6,043 bases of DNA from JAWBOD01 sp964651405 (GCA_964651405.1 CAZYZB010000040.1:1-6043); one strand, 5' to 3'; shown: positions 1 through 5,228, numbered from the stretch's first letter. The notes: generated from the sequence alone by a model not told the origin. A program made the numbers and translations.

Positions 1-55
1 GTGCCGATCGACGAGCGCCGCCCGTCCCGTGCCGTTCGCCGGTCGCGTGTCGTGT
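1..55. repeat. Left terminal inverted repeat (55 bp)
   Basis: The first 55 bases are the exact reverse complement of the last 55 bases of the window; identity stops at base 56 (g here, t in the reverse complement of the other end). The length equals that of the duplication flanking the N gap, so 55 is probably the assembler's k-mer length and the real inverted repeat may extend beyond the window. It could be the inner edge of a terminal inverted repeat of a linear genome, an inversion-site repeat, or a copy of a flanking element. No gene reads through it credibly. Confidence 0.95.
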
Positions 56-56
56 G

Positions 57-96
57 AGGAATCCGCACTCCCTTTTTTTGGGGTGTGCGGATTCCT
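57..96. other. Strong hairpin just inside the left repeat
   Basis: A perfect 12-bp stem is formed by 57-68 (aggaatccgcac) and 85-96 (gtgcggattcct). Inside the loop a further ccc/ggg pairing surrounds a run of seven T. It starts two bases inside the inverted repeat and lies downstream of the last minus-strand gene, which stops at 133. Read on the minus strand there is no U-run after the stem, so it is not a textbook intrinsic terminator. It could stabilise transcript 3' ends, end transcription without a U-tract, or be a structural element tied to the end repeat. Confidence 0.7.
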
Positions 97-132
97 AGAC
101 ACAGCGACGGCGATCGGGCGGGGGAGGGCGGT

Positions 133-384
133 TCAATGTCCGATAATCTGGCTTACGGCTGCGCCGGCTGCGCCCCCGAGTAGGCCGCTGCCGAGCATAA
201 AGCCGACGAGTCGGGCGTAGTTCGTTTCGAGGGCTCGGACCCGCTCGTCGATCTTCGAGCCGGCGAAGGGGCAGAGGCGGATGTGTTCGATGACCACTTG
301 GCGCGCGGCTGCTTCGGCAACTAATCGCACGGCTTGTTGGGGGGGTAACACAAGGCCGGATTGCTCGGCGTCACTGTTTTCCAT
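133..384 (-). CDS. 83-aa coiled-coil plus membrane-segment protein (holin-accessory-like)
   Basis: The start at 384 gives an 83-aa protein; an in-frame ATG at 585 would overlap the upstream peptidase gene and adds an Arg-rich, non-protein-like stretch. A weak purine-rich site (AGAGAAAA) precedes the chosen ATG. Residues about 14-34 are helical (PPQQAVRLVAEAA). Residues 44-58 (KIDERVRALETNYAR) have coiled-coil character. Residues 60-81 form one Gly/Ala-rich hydrophobic segment (GFMLGSGLLGGAAGAAV) ending at the C-terminus. A short coiled coil followed by one C-terminal membrane helix resembles XhlA-type phage lysis accessory proteins, but this is similarity of plan, not demonstrated homology. 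It is the last gene of the cluster, 101 nt downstream of the peptidase, which fits a lysis or membrane-anchoring role. It could also be a small virion membrane protein. Confidence 0.7.
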   Translation of the reverse strand: MENSDAEQSGLVLPPQQAVRLVAEAAARQVVIEHIRLCPFAGSKIDERVRALETNYARLVGFMLGSGLLGGAAGAAVSQIIGH

Positions 385-485
385 CGTTTTCTCTAAAACC
401 GGATGCGTAGGATTGCGCCTGGTGCGTTCCGGCGGGTCGGTTGGTACTTTGATACCCCCGGGTGAAGTGCCTCTAGGATCGCGTG

Positions 486-1271
486 CTAGAGCGGCTGCAT
501 CGTTGCGTGCAATACTCCCCAGGCTCCCCAGTCGCCGGCGGTGGCGGATTCTTCGTCGTATACTTTGGTGCCCTGGTCGCCCCATTGGCCCCAGGAATTA
601 TCCATTCGGAGGCCTACTTCGTTCTTGCCGAGTAGCTCGGGGTCAAGGCCGCACATGGCATGGCGGAGCCACTCGAGGGCGACGACTTGGGGGAGGTCGT
701 GCAGCGCGAAGGAGATTTGTTCGTCAAAGTCGCGTAGGTCGACGAAGCGGATGAGCTTGTGTTGGTAGCGCTCGGTCGACCAACGGGGGTCGGCTTTCTT
801 CTCGTTGAATTCGTTGGCCGGCCATAGGTCCTGGTGGCAGGCGCCCATGTGGATTAGCTGATCGATCGCGTCTTCCGGGTTGCCGCCGTGATCGCGGTGG
901 CCGTCGATGGGGATGAGGATGCTTTCGACGGAGAGCAAGTGCGGGGTTCGGCCGTTCAGGTAGTTGACGATCTCGACGGCGCGGACGGGCGCTTGGCACC
1001 AGCAGCTCGAGTGGCCGTCCTGGTCGTGGTTCGGGAGGATCGGGCGGGTGCGCTCGAAGAGGCGGCGGGCCTTGCGTTCTCGGATTCGCTCGGGCCACTC
1101 GGCCCGGTCGATCTTTTTGACGTATAGGCGGGCCTCGGGGACGTTGGGGAGTTGGCCGTAACCGTAGACTCGCGGTTGGATTCCGTCGTAAGGAATTGCG
1201 GGCGTGCCGTGGCGTCGCTGGGCGGCTTCGTCTTTTTCTTGCGCCCATTGGGCGCGGGTGATTACCTCCAT
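486..1271 (-). CDS. Papain-family (C1A-type) cysteine peptidase
   Basis: The 261-aa product carries the papain signatures in order. Gln84, six residues before Cys90, matches the oxyanion-hole Gln and nucleophile spacing of papain (DQDGHSSCWCQAP). GGNPEDA near 129-135 followed by G144 and LWP matches the papain GGxPxxA...G...YP stretch. His204 lies in WLRHAMCGLD, and Asn225 in DNSWGQWGDQG, the classic NSWGxxWGxxG motif. All three catalytic positions are present, so an active peptidase is predicted. The first 80 residues are not recognised; there is no signal peptide. The ATG at 1271 has AAAGGA about 8 nt upstream; an ATG two codons earlier (1277) sits too close to that site. The gene start overlaps the stop of the secreted-protein gene, implying coupled translation. 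Within a phage-like cluster it could mature virion proteins, attack a proteinaceous cell surface, or serve in lysis. Confidence 0.88.
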   Translation of the reverse strand: MEVITRAQWAQEKDEAAQRRHGTPAIPYDGIQPRVYGYGQLPNVPEARLYVKKIDRAEWPERIRERKARRLFERTRPILPNHDQDGHSSCWCQAPVRAVEIVNYLNGRTPHLLSVESILIPIDGHRDHGGNPEDAIDQLIHMGACHQDLWPANEFNEKKADPRWSTERYQHKLIRFVDLRDFDEQISFALHDLPQVVALEWLRHAMCGLDPELLGKNEVGLRMDNSWGQWGDQGTKVYDEESATAGDWGAWGVLHATMQPL

Positions 1272-1624
1272 CGGCATCTTCCTTTGCAGCTGCGGTCGCG
1301 CGGGGCGGCGCCGGGGATGATCCAATCGGGCAGCGGTGGCAGGACGTTGGGCGGTTGCGGTTGCGGTTGCGGTTGCGGCTCAGGCGGCGGGGTCGGGTTC
1401 GTCGGGGTCATCGTCCAGAAACCAATCTTCCCTTCCCTGGTCGCGTAGACCAGCCAGGCTGCTTGCGCTGGCGCGGGCAAGAGGACGGCTTGGGCCGTCG
1501 TCTTGTCGGCAAGCGGCAAGACGAAGGGCGTCTGCAGCGCGGGTGTGGGCGTCTGCGCGCGTGCGCAGTTTGCGGCGACCGCGCAGAGAAAGCAGAGGGA
1601 AAGGAATGATCGGCGGGGAGTCAT
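1262..1624 (-). CDS. Secreted Pro/Gln-rich protein with signal peptide
   Basis: The 120-aa product starts with MTPRR, then a hydrophobic core (about residues 6-18, FLSLCFLCAVAA) and an ARA-Q site predicting signal peptidase I cleavage after residue 23. Cys20 is preceded by AAN, a poor lipobox, so a lipoprotein is less likely. Mature residues 32-72 form a short ordered region (LVYATREGKIGFW), then 73-98 are a Pro-rich linker with a PQ repeat, and the tail is basic (RDRSCKGRCRWR). The start at 1624 lies 31 nt after the P3 stop with a modest GGAA upstream. The stop at 1262-1264 overlaps the peptidase start. I do not recognise the family. A periplasm-spanning role beside a holin-like gene, as in spanins, is possible but unsupported by homology. 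Confidence 0.68.
   Translation of the reverse strand: MTPRRSFLSLCFLCAVAANCARAQTPTPALQTPFVLPLADKTTAQAVLLPAPAQAAWLVYATREGKIGFWTMTPTNPTPPPEPQPQPQPQPPNVLPPLPDWIIPGAAPRDRSCKGRCRWR
1351..1378. repeat. Hexamer tandem repeat (GGTTGC)4
   Basis: Four perfect GGTTGC units (1353-1376) plus flanking partial units lie inside the secreted-protein gene and encode the Pro-Gln dipeptide repeat on the minus strand. Because the unit is 6 bp, gain or loss of copies keeps the frame and only changes linker length. Confidence 0.85.
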
Positions 1625-1655
1625 TTGGCGGTTCCATTCTTCGTCGGGGTTAGGG

Positions 1656-2407
1656 TTACGGTGGGGCGAAGTATTCGAACTGGTTGTCGGGGCCGTCGGT
1701 GTTCGTGCCGAGGGGGGTGGTGACGTTGACGTACACGAGACCGACGCCGGCCGGGTTGGTGGCGGTGATCTGGTTATCGGAATCGACGACGAAAGCGGCG
1801 GCGGGGACGCCGTCCCATTTCACGTCGGTGGCGTTCAAGAAGTTGTGGCCGGTGATAATGACCTCTTCGCCGCCGGGTTCGTCGCCGAAGGCGGGCGCGA
1901 GGAGGTCGATGATCGGGATGTCGGTTGCGGGCCACACGTCGGTCGTGGGCTTGCCGGATCGGAAGCGCTTCCAGTTCTCGATCATGTAGGCGTTGATCCT
2001 CGAGATCCTCGCGGGGATCGCAAGGGCGTCCCAGGTGGCTTGATCGGCGGGCGCGATGTCGGGCCAGTGTTCCATCAGGGTTTTGGTCTGCGCCTGGACG
2101 GCGAGTTGCGGCGCGGTGGGCGGGTGGACGTCCCAATTCGGCTTGCNNNNNNNNNNNNNNNNNNNNNNNNNNNNNNNNNNNNNNNNNNNNNNNNNNNNNN
2201 NNNNNNNNNNNNNNNNNNNNNNNNNNNNNNNNNNNNNNNNNNNNNNGCCTGGACGGCGAGTTGCGGCGCGGTGGGCGGGTGGACGTCCCAATTCGGCTTG
2301 CCGTAGGCTTTGACGTAGTTCTTGCCGTGGTACCCTTGGTAAATCAAGGTCTTGGCGAATTGGCCGGAGGCCGATTCGCTGTGGAGCGGGCCGAATACTT
2401 GGGCCAT
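1656..2407 (-). CDS. Modular structural-like protein P3 with IPT/TIG domain (interrupted by false gap)
   Basis: As printed the frame breaks at the N gap. Removing the gap and one 55-bp flanking copy gives one 198-aa protein. Residues 1-95 match the N-domain of P1: GPLxSxxASGxF, then HGKNY against KGRNY, then RINAYMxxNWKRF against TFNAYMxxNLDRW. Residues about 113-196 form an IPT/TIG immunoglobulin-like domain (VIITGHNF, V.WDGVPAAAFVV.SDNQITATNPAG, YVNVTTPLGT). Such domains are common in surface and virion decoration proteins. AAAGGA precedes the ATG by nine nt. The gene lies directly after a strong terminator, and its ribosome-binding site can pair with the terminator's U-tract. A virion surface or fibre component is the best inference; enzymatic function is not suggested. 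Confidence 0.85.
2092..2146. repeat. 55-bp direct copy left of the gap
   Basis: It is identical over 55 bp to 2247-2301 on the other side of the N run. Both copies encode the same P3 residues (KPNWDVHPPTAPQLAVQ) in the same local frame. This is best explained as one genomic locus printed twice because two contigs overlapping by one k-mer were scaffolded instead of merged. Confidence 0.93.
2147..2246. other. Assembly gap of 100 N, probably spurious
   Basis: Exactly 100 N lie between the two identical 55-bp copies; 100 is a common placeholder for unknown gap size. Deleting 155 bp restores the P3 reading frame without stops and gives a length (198 aa) close to its paralogues (209 and 213 aa), so no sequence need be missing here. 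Confidence 0.93.
2247..2301. repeat. 55-bp direct copy right of the gap
   Basis: This is the second copy of the 2092-2146 sequence. It continues without break into the N-terminal coding part of P3. Confidence 0.93.
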
Positions 2408-2417
2408 GATGGGTAGT

Positions 2418-2440
2418 CCTTTTTTCGTTAGGAAAAAAGG
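2418..2440 (-). promoter_or_regulatory. Hairpin masking the P3 ribosome-binding site
   Basis: On the minus strand CCTTTTTT (2440-2433) can pair with AAAAAAGG (2425-2418) around a 7-nt loop, an 8-bp stem. The right arm contains the AAAGGA ribosome-binding site of P3, while the left arm is the U-tract of the preceding terminator. Readthrough transcripts would therefore carry a partly sequestered initiation site. The A-U stem is weak, so the regulatory effect is an inference. Confidence 0.5.
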
Positions 2441-2469
2441 GGCCGGGCGGGTGTGGAGCACCCGGCCCC
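2433..2469 (-). terminator. Intrinsic terminator after the 61-aa membrane protein gene
   Basis: On the minus strand GGGGCCGGG (2469-2461) pairs with CCCGGCCCC (2447-2439), a 9-bp all-GC stem with a 13-nt loop, followed at once by TTTTTT (2438-2433). It lies 22 nt after the stop at 2492 and before P3. It should split the cluster into an upstream unit of four genes and a downstream unit of four fed by readthrough or an unseen promoter. Confidence 0.88.
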
Positions 2470-2491
2470 CTCGGCCGTCCTGGCCTGCACG

Positions 2492-2677
2492 TTATTCGTC
2501 TTTCGTGGCGATGAATAGGGGGATCAACAGCGGAATCATCCGGGCGGCGAACTCGGCAAGGGCTTTGAAAAAGCCCAGCCAGTCGCGGGCGGTGACCACG
2601 GGCGATTCGGCGGCGACGGCCGCGCCGGTTGGCAAGGCGGCGGTGGCCGCGTTGATGATGGCGATGATGCGTTCCAT
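2492..2677 (-). CDS. 61-aa single-pass membrane protein (holin-like or virion membrane protein)
   Basis: The small protein has an Ala-rich helical N-terminus (MERIIAIINAATAALP), a middle segment with an amphipathic look (residues 31-47, RDWLGFFKALAEFAARM) and a hydrophobic C-terminal helix (48-57, IPLLIPLFIA) capped by charged TKDE. The ATG has AAAGGAC eight nt upstream and begins 18 nt after the P2 stop, so it is in the same transcript. A strong terminator follows. Size and plan suit a phage holin-like or small structural membrane protein. No family is recognised, and the hydrophobic helix is short, so peripheral membrane binding is also possible. Confidence 0.75.
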   Translation of the reverse strand: MERIIAIINAATAALPTGAAVAAESPVVTARDWLGFFKALAEFAARMIPLLIPLFIATKDE

Positions 2678-2695
2678 GTTCTGGTGTCCTTTGCG

Positions 2696-3337
2696 TTAGG
2701 GTACGGTGTCGGAAACGTCGTCAGAGAAAGCGCCGAGCTTGCCGTCCGTTTCACAGGCGGCGAATCGGTAGTGCCAAACGCCGGCGGCGAGTGGATGGTC
2801 CAGCCACGTGCGCTCGGCGATTGTCGTTGTCGGGTAGATCATGCGCAGCATGGCCCACGTGGGAGTGACGATGGGGTACTGGCTTCGGATGATTGCTACG
2901 CCCCATAGCGCGCAGTAATCGCTCGGGGTGAAGCGGAGAATCATCGCGTTGATCGAAGCGGCGGCGGTGGCTTCGACGGTTATCGTGGAGGGATCGTCGG
3001 AGGTGTAATAGGGGCCGGCGGCGGGGCTGTGCCCTGCAAGCCACCGTTTGACCGCTTCACAAAAGAGGTCTTCGGGGTGGACGTCGTTCCAGAGTGATTT
3101 GGTGACGTAACCCGGGTTGTAGTAGTAGGCGCGGCCGAAGCGCATCGGCGCGCGGCAAGCGATTTGTTTGGGCGTGGCGGGGTCGTGGCGCGTCGTGCGG
3201 CGCCGGAGCGTTTTGGTCCAGCCGCCGATGCCCTGGCGGATGATGTTTTGCTTGACGAGGCGGGTGTCGGTCATCGCGCGGCGCGGGTTGTCCACGCCGG
3301 GGAGAGGGTCTTCGATGGCTGTTGTTATGATGGCCAT
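2696..3337 (-). CDS. Modular structural-like protein P2 (FN3-like C-terminus)
   Basis: The 213-aa product shares its C-terminal half with P1. ALWGVAIIRS aligns with NIWGIMVWRD, and GVWHYRFAACETDGKLG with GTYHYRFAQFNKDGIIG, the latter a pattern typical of fibronectin type III-like beta sandwiches; both end in a VP. The N-terminal half is diverged: it keeps a basic PATPKQ...R stretch (residues 53-62) that aligns with PKAAKQLGVR of P1, then a Tyr-rich RAYYYNPGY. The ATG at 3337 is chosen because MAI matches the P1 start; no ribosome-binding site is visible, and the start follows the terminator-like hairpin by about 10 nt. An ATG at 3274 (MTDTRL) is a weaker alternative. The likely role is a virion or surface component related to P1 and P3. 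Confidence 0.8.
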   Translation of the reverse strand: MAIITTAIEDPLPGVDNPRRAMTDTRLVKQNIIRQGIGGWTKTLRRRTTRHDPATPKQIACRAPMRFGRAYYYNPGYVTKSLWNDVHPEDLFCEAVKRWLAGHSPAAGPYYTSDDPSTITVEATAAASINAMILRFTPSDYCALWGVAIIRSQYPIVTPTWAMLRMIYPTTTIAERTWLDHPLAAGVWHYRFAACETDGKLGAFSDDVSDTVP

Positions 3338-3347
3338 GTGGTTTTGG

Positions 3348-3383
3348 AAAATGCGGCGGGGCGACGTCGTGTCGCCCCACCGC
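3348..3383 (-). terminator. Terminator-like hairpin between P1 and P2
   Basis: On the minus strand GCGG-T-GGGGCGAC pairs with GTCGCCCC-G-CCGC, 13 pairs including one U-G wobble, with a 5-nt loop, followed by ATTTTCC. It starts 13 nt after the P1 stop. The short U-tract suggests partial termination, which would raise P1 transcript level relative to genes downstream. Confidence 0.65.
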
Positions 3384-3396
3384 TGTCCGTGGCGTG

Positions 3397-4026
3397 CTAC
3401 GCCGGCGGAACTGCAATCGAGGCGTCGGCAAGGATGGTGCCGATGATGCCGTCTTTGTTGAACTGGGCGAATCGGTAGTGGTACGTTCCGGGGTCCAGCG
3501 GGGAGTCCGTGAACGTGTGGGCTGCGACGGCGGCCTGGAAGTAGACCGCGATGCAGTTGGCCCATGTGGCGACGACGGAGACGGTGTCGCGCCATACCAT
3601 GATTCCCCAGATGTTGGCGTTTGCGGCCGGCGTCACGACGGCGGTGACGTAGTCGGCGTGGCCGGTCAATGGGGCGCTGGTGATTGCGATGGGGGTGGAC
3701 GCGTCGGCGGCGGGATAGGATTGCGACGGTCCTTTGTTCTCCTGCCAACGGTCCAGGTTCACGCCCATGTAGGCGTTGAAGGTGGAGATTTGGTCGGCGT
3801 CGGCGAGGTCTTGGTAGTCAGCGGCCTCGGCCACCTTGATCGCCGCCCAGGCCTTCGCCAAGAAGGTGAGCATGCTGCGCACGCCGAGTTGCTTGGCTGC
3901 CTTCGGGTTTTCGGGAATGACTAGCTTGCGCGCGTAGTTCCTTCCCTTCCACTTGCTGAAGACCATGCTTCCGCCGAATTTGCCGGAAGCGTCGACGGAC
4001 ATGAGCGGTCCAGTGACGATTGCCAT
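3397..4026 (-). CDS. Modular structural-like protein P1 (KWKG N-domain plus FN3-like domain)
   Basis: This 209-aa protein has two parts. Residues 1-95 carry GPLMSVDASGKFGGSMVFSK, WKGRNYARK, IPENPKAAKQ and FNAYMGVNLDRW; from memory, this pattern is widespread in environmental phage proteins of unknown structural role. Residues about 112-207 are beta-rich with NIWGIMVWRD and PGTYHYRFAQFNKDG, like a fibronectin type III fold. It has the best ribosome-binding site in the window (AAGGAG, eight nt before ATG) and is followed by a terminator-like hairpin, both fitting high expression. P3 shares its N-domain and P2 its C-domain. A capsid, tail or surface decoration protein is likely; a precise virion position cannot be given. 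Confidence 0.88.
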   Translation of the reverse strand: MAIVTGPLMSVDASGKFGGSMVFSKWKGRNYARKLVIPENPKAAKQLGVRSMLTFLAKAWAAIKVAEAADYQDLADADQISTFNAYMGVNLDRWQENKGPSQSYPAADASTPIAITSAPLTGHADYVTAVVTPAANANIWGIMVWRDTVSVVATWANCIAVYFQAAVAAHTFTDSPLDPGTYHYRFAQFNKDGIIGTILADASIAVPPA

Positions 4027-4089
4027 GTGAATGGCTCCTTGTGCGTGGGCGGGGGTTTTGGAAATGAAAGTGGGTTGGGGGCGTGGTGT

Positions 4090-4740
4090 CTACGGGTTGA
4101 GTTCGCCGTTTCCGGCGATGATGGCGCCGACGGTCGGCGGGTCTGAGGCGTTGTCGGGCTGGTTGCGCATGGGTTTCAGGCGGTTGTGGTTCGCGGTGAT
4201 TCGCCTGGACGTTTTCCCCTCGGGCGTCTCGTCGAGGGCTTTTCGGGGGAGTCGCCAAATGACTGCGAGTGCGGCGGTGACGTCGGGCGCCGGCGGGAGG
4301 AATGTTTTGCTGAGGTCGGCCGCGTGCGTGATGATTGAAACCTTTCCGTTCGGTGTGGCCTTGGGGCGGGTGGCGTTGAAGATGCAACCGCGGAGCGTGC
4401 CGGCGGCGGCGCGGTATTCTTGGAACATCTTTGCGGCGTGTGTGGTGCATTCGAAAATGAAGTGTTCGCGCTTGCGGGCGTCGAAGGCGGCGACGTAGAC
4501 GTGGGTGCGCCAGGCGGCTTTGTCAACGCACGCCGGGCAGTGGGAGTCGTCGATGGTTCGGCCCTCGGCGTTGCACACGCGTTCGCATGGCGTGGTGCGG
4601 CCGTGCCAGTAGTGCGTATCGCATACGAGGAGATTGTCGGAAGTGACGATGGCGATAAGCGGCGCGGCGGTTGGGGTGCGGTGAAGATCGTAGCCACGGT
4701 TTTTACCTTCTGGGGGCAGTTCGGTTCGCCATGTGGGCAT
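4090..4740 (-). CDS. Cys-rich zinc-ribbon-like protein, possible nucleic-acid binder
   Basis: The 216-aa product contains CDTHYWHGRTTPC (residues 40-52), Cys56, and CPAC (68-71), giving Cys/His ligands C40, H43 or H46, C52, C56, C68 and C71 for one or two zinc sites. Next come a hydrophobic stretch (HVYVAAFDARKREHFIFECT), an alpha-helical segment (HAAKMFQEYRAA) and RGCIFNATRPKATPNGKVSI, a basic beta-like segment. The tail after residue 170 is polar and basic. I recall similar HxWxGRTxPC...CxxC proteins from phage and bacterial genomes without assigned function. A ssDNA/RNA-binding or regulatory role is inferred from zinc ligands and basic character. The start at 4740 has AAAGGA nine nt upstream; an ATG at 4827 lacks this and would put a hairpin inside the coding sequence. 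It is first in the transcript, 63 nt ahead of P1. Confidence 0.82.
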   Translation of the reverse strand: MPTWRTELPPEGKNRGYDLHRTPTAAPLIAIVTSDNLLVCDTHYWHGRTTPCERVCNAEGRTIDDSHCPACVDKAAWRTHVYVAAFDARKREHFIFECTTHAAKMFQEYRAAAGTLRGCIFNATRPKATPNGKVSIITHAADLSKTFLPPAPDVTAALAVIWRLPRKALDETPEGKTSRRITANHNRLKPMRNQPDNASDPPTVGAIIAGNGELNP

Positions 4741-4769
4741 GGGGATCGGTCCTTTCGAGTTGGTAACAT

Positions 4770-4787
4770 TGAGGGCTTGTGCCCTCA
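4770..4787 (-). promoter_or_regulatory. Hairpin upstream of the first gene's ribosome-binding site
   Basis: TGAGGGC (minus-strand 4787-4781) and GCCCTCA (4776-4770) form a perfect 7-bp stem with the tetraloop ACAA. It ends about 15 nt before the AAAGGA site of the zinc-ribbon gene and has no U-tract, so it is more likely a leader element or protein-binding site than a terminator. Confidence 0.55.
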
Positions 4788-5044
4788 GAGGTGGTGGTTT
4801 GCGGTTTTGGTCGGGTTTGAGTGGCAAGTCGACCGAACATAAGAAACAATAGGGGTGCCTCTTTCGTGGGGGATGGTTCTGATCGTAACACTAGGGACCG
4901 GGGAAGGGGTGCGGGTTTTGTCGGGCGTGGCTCCTGGGGTGGACGGGTTATGTCTGAAAGGAGGAAACCCTCCGTTAGTAAGACACCGCTGACGTCATCG
5001 GTTGCGGGTGGCGCGGTCTAGTCCTCTTGGACACGGCATAAGTC

Positions 5045-5066
5045 CGCCGTCATGCGTCTGACGGCG
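5045..5066. other. 8-bp-stem hairpin in the leader
   Basis: cgccgtca (5045-5052) pairs with tgacggcg (5059-5066) around a 6-nt loop. It overlaps the first of the repeated GTCAAGG motifs. It could also be read as an inverted-repeat operator in DNA. Confidence 0.6.
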
Positions 5067-5121
5067 TCAAGGTGTCGGCATCAAGGCGTAGTGTGGCGGG
5101 TGGGGCTGGTCGGTGTCAAGG
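5062..5121. repeat. Three CGGYRTCAAGG motifs
   Basis: CGGCGTCAAGG (5062-5072), CGGCATCAAGG (5076-5086) and CGGTGTCAAGG (5111-5121) lie in the same orientation. A related GTGTCAAGG (5222-5230) contains the -35 box of the main promoter. On the minus strand the motifs read CCTTGAC/T..CCG, so three more -35-like hexamers sit downstream of the promoter, though without good -10 boxes. They may be binding sites of one regulator. Confidence 0.55.
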
Positions 5122-5139
5122 GCAGTCCATTAATTAGAC

Positions 5140-5172
5140 AAGGCCACGGGTCGCCCACAGACCCGTGGCCTT
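5140..5172 (-). promoter_or_regulatory. 12-bp hairpin at the start of the transcript
   Basis: aaggccacgggt (5140-5151) and acccgtggcctt (5161-5172) form a perfect 12-bp GC-rich stem with a 9-nt loop. It would begin about 20 nt after the predicted transcription start. The minus-strand sequence after it (GTCTAATTAATGG) is not a U-run, so strict intrinsic termination is doubtful; attenuation, RNA stabilisation or a factor-dependent stop are alternatives. Confidence 0.7.
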
Positions 5173-5198
5173 TGTCGTAAGCCACCAACTTGTAAGGG

Positions 5199-5228
5199 AT
5201 TTTAGCCGAAAAGGTGTGCGCGTGTCAA
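5199..5228 (-). promoter_or_regulatory. Sigma-70-type promoter of the gene cluster
   Basis: On the minus strand a perfect -35 TTGACA (5228-5223), an 18-nt spacer and TAAAAT (5204-5199, five of six consensus bases) form the best promoter in the window. It faces the eight minus-strand genes. Predicted transcription start is near 5192. The -35 lies within one of the repeated GTGTCAAGG motifs, a plausible regulator site. Confidence 0.75.

Larger units (their letters stand above)
4741..5198 (-). other. Long untranslated leader of the gene cluster
   Basis: About 450 nt separate the promoter at 5199-5228 from the first start codon. No convincing open frame with a ribosome-binding site is seen on either strand. 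The stretch holds three hairpins (5140-5172, 5045-5066, 4770-4787) and repeated GTCAAGG motifs. A structured leader acting as attenuator or protein-binding region is possible; a second, nearer promoter is also possible but I could not identify one. Confidence 0.55.

Noticed and set aside
281..754. A 157-codon plus-strand frame overlapping the peptidase and 83-aa genes
   Set aside because: It is antisense to two better-supported genes and has low-complexity Arg-rich composition.
724..1248. A 174-codon minus-strand frame inside the peptidase gene
   Set aside because: It is a shifted-frame shadow; the product is Arg/Pro-rich, while the other frame carries all papain motifs.
1641..1658. Telomere-like TAACCCTAACCC on the minus strand between P3 and the secreted-protein gene
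   Set aside because: There are only two units, one of them including the P3 stop codon; there is no extended array and it is internal to the operon.
2092..2301. A genuine tandem duplication or CRISPR-like repeat pair
   Set aside because: There are only two copies around exactly 100 N, and collapsing them restores an intact gene, so an assembly overlap explains it better.
1503..2306. A long plus-strand frame through the N gap
   Set aside because: It depends on the false gap, is antisense to P3, and is Gly/Val/Asp-rich as expected from antisense high-GC DNA.
4951..4980. A perfect GGAGG on the plus strand near 4960 suggesting a plus-strand gene
   Set aside because: No ATG, GTG or TTG opens a reasonable frame at suitable distance; GGAGG instead forms a small stem with CCTCC.
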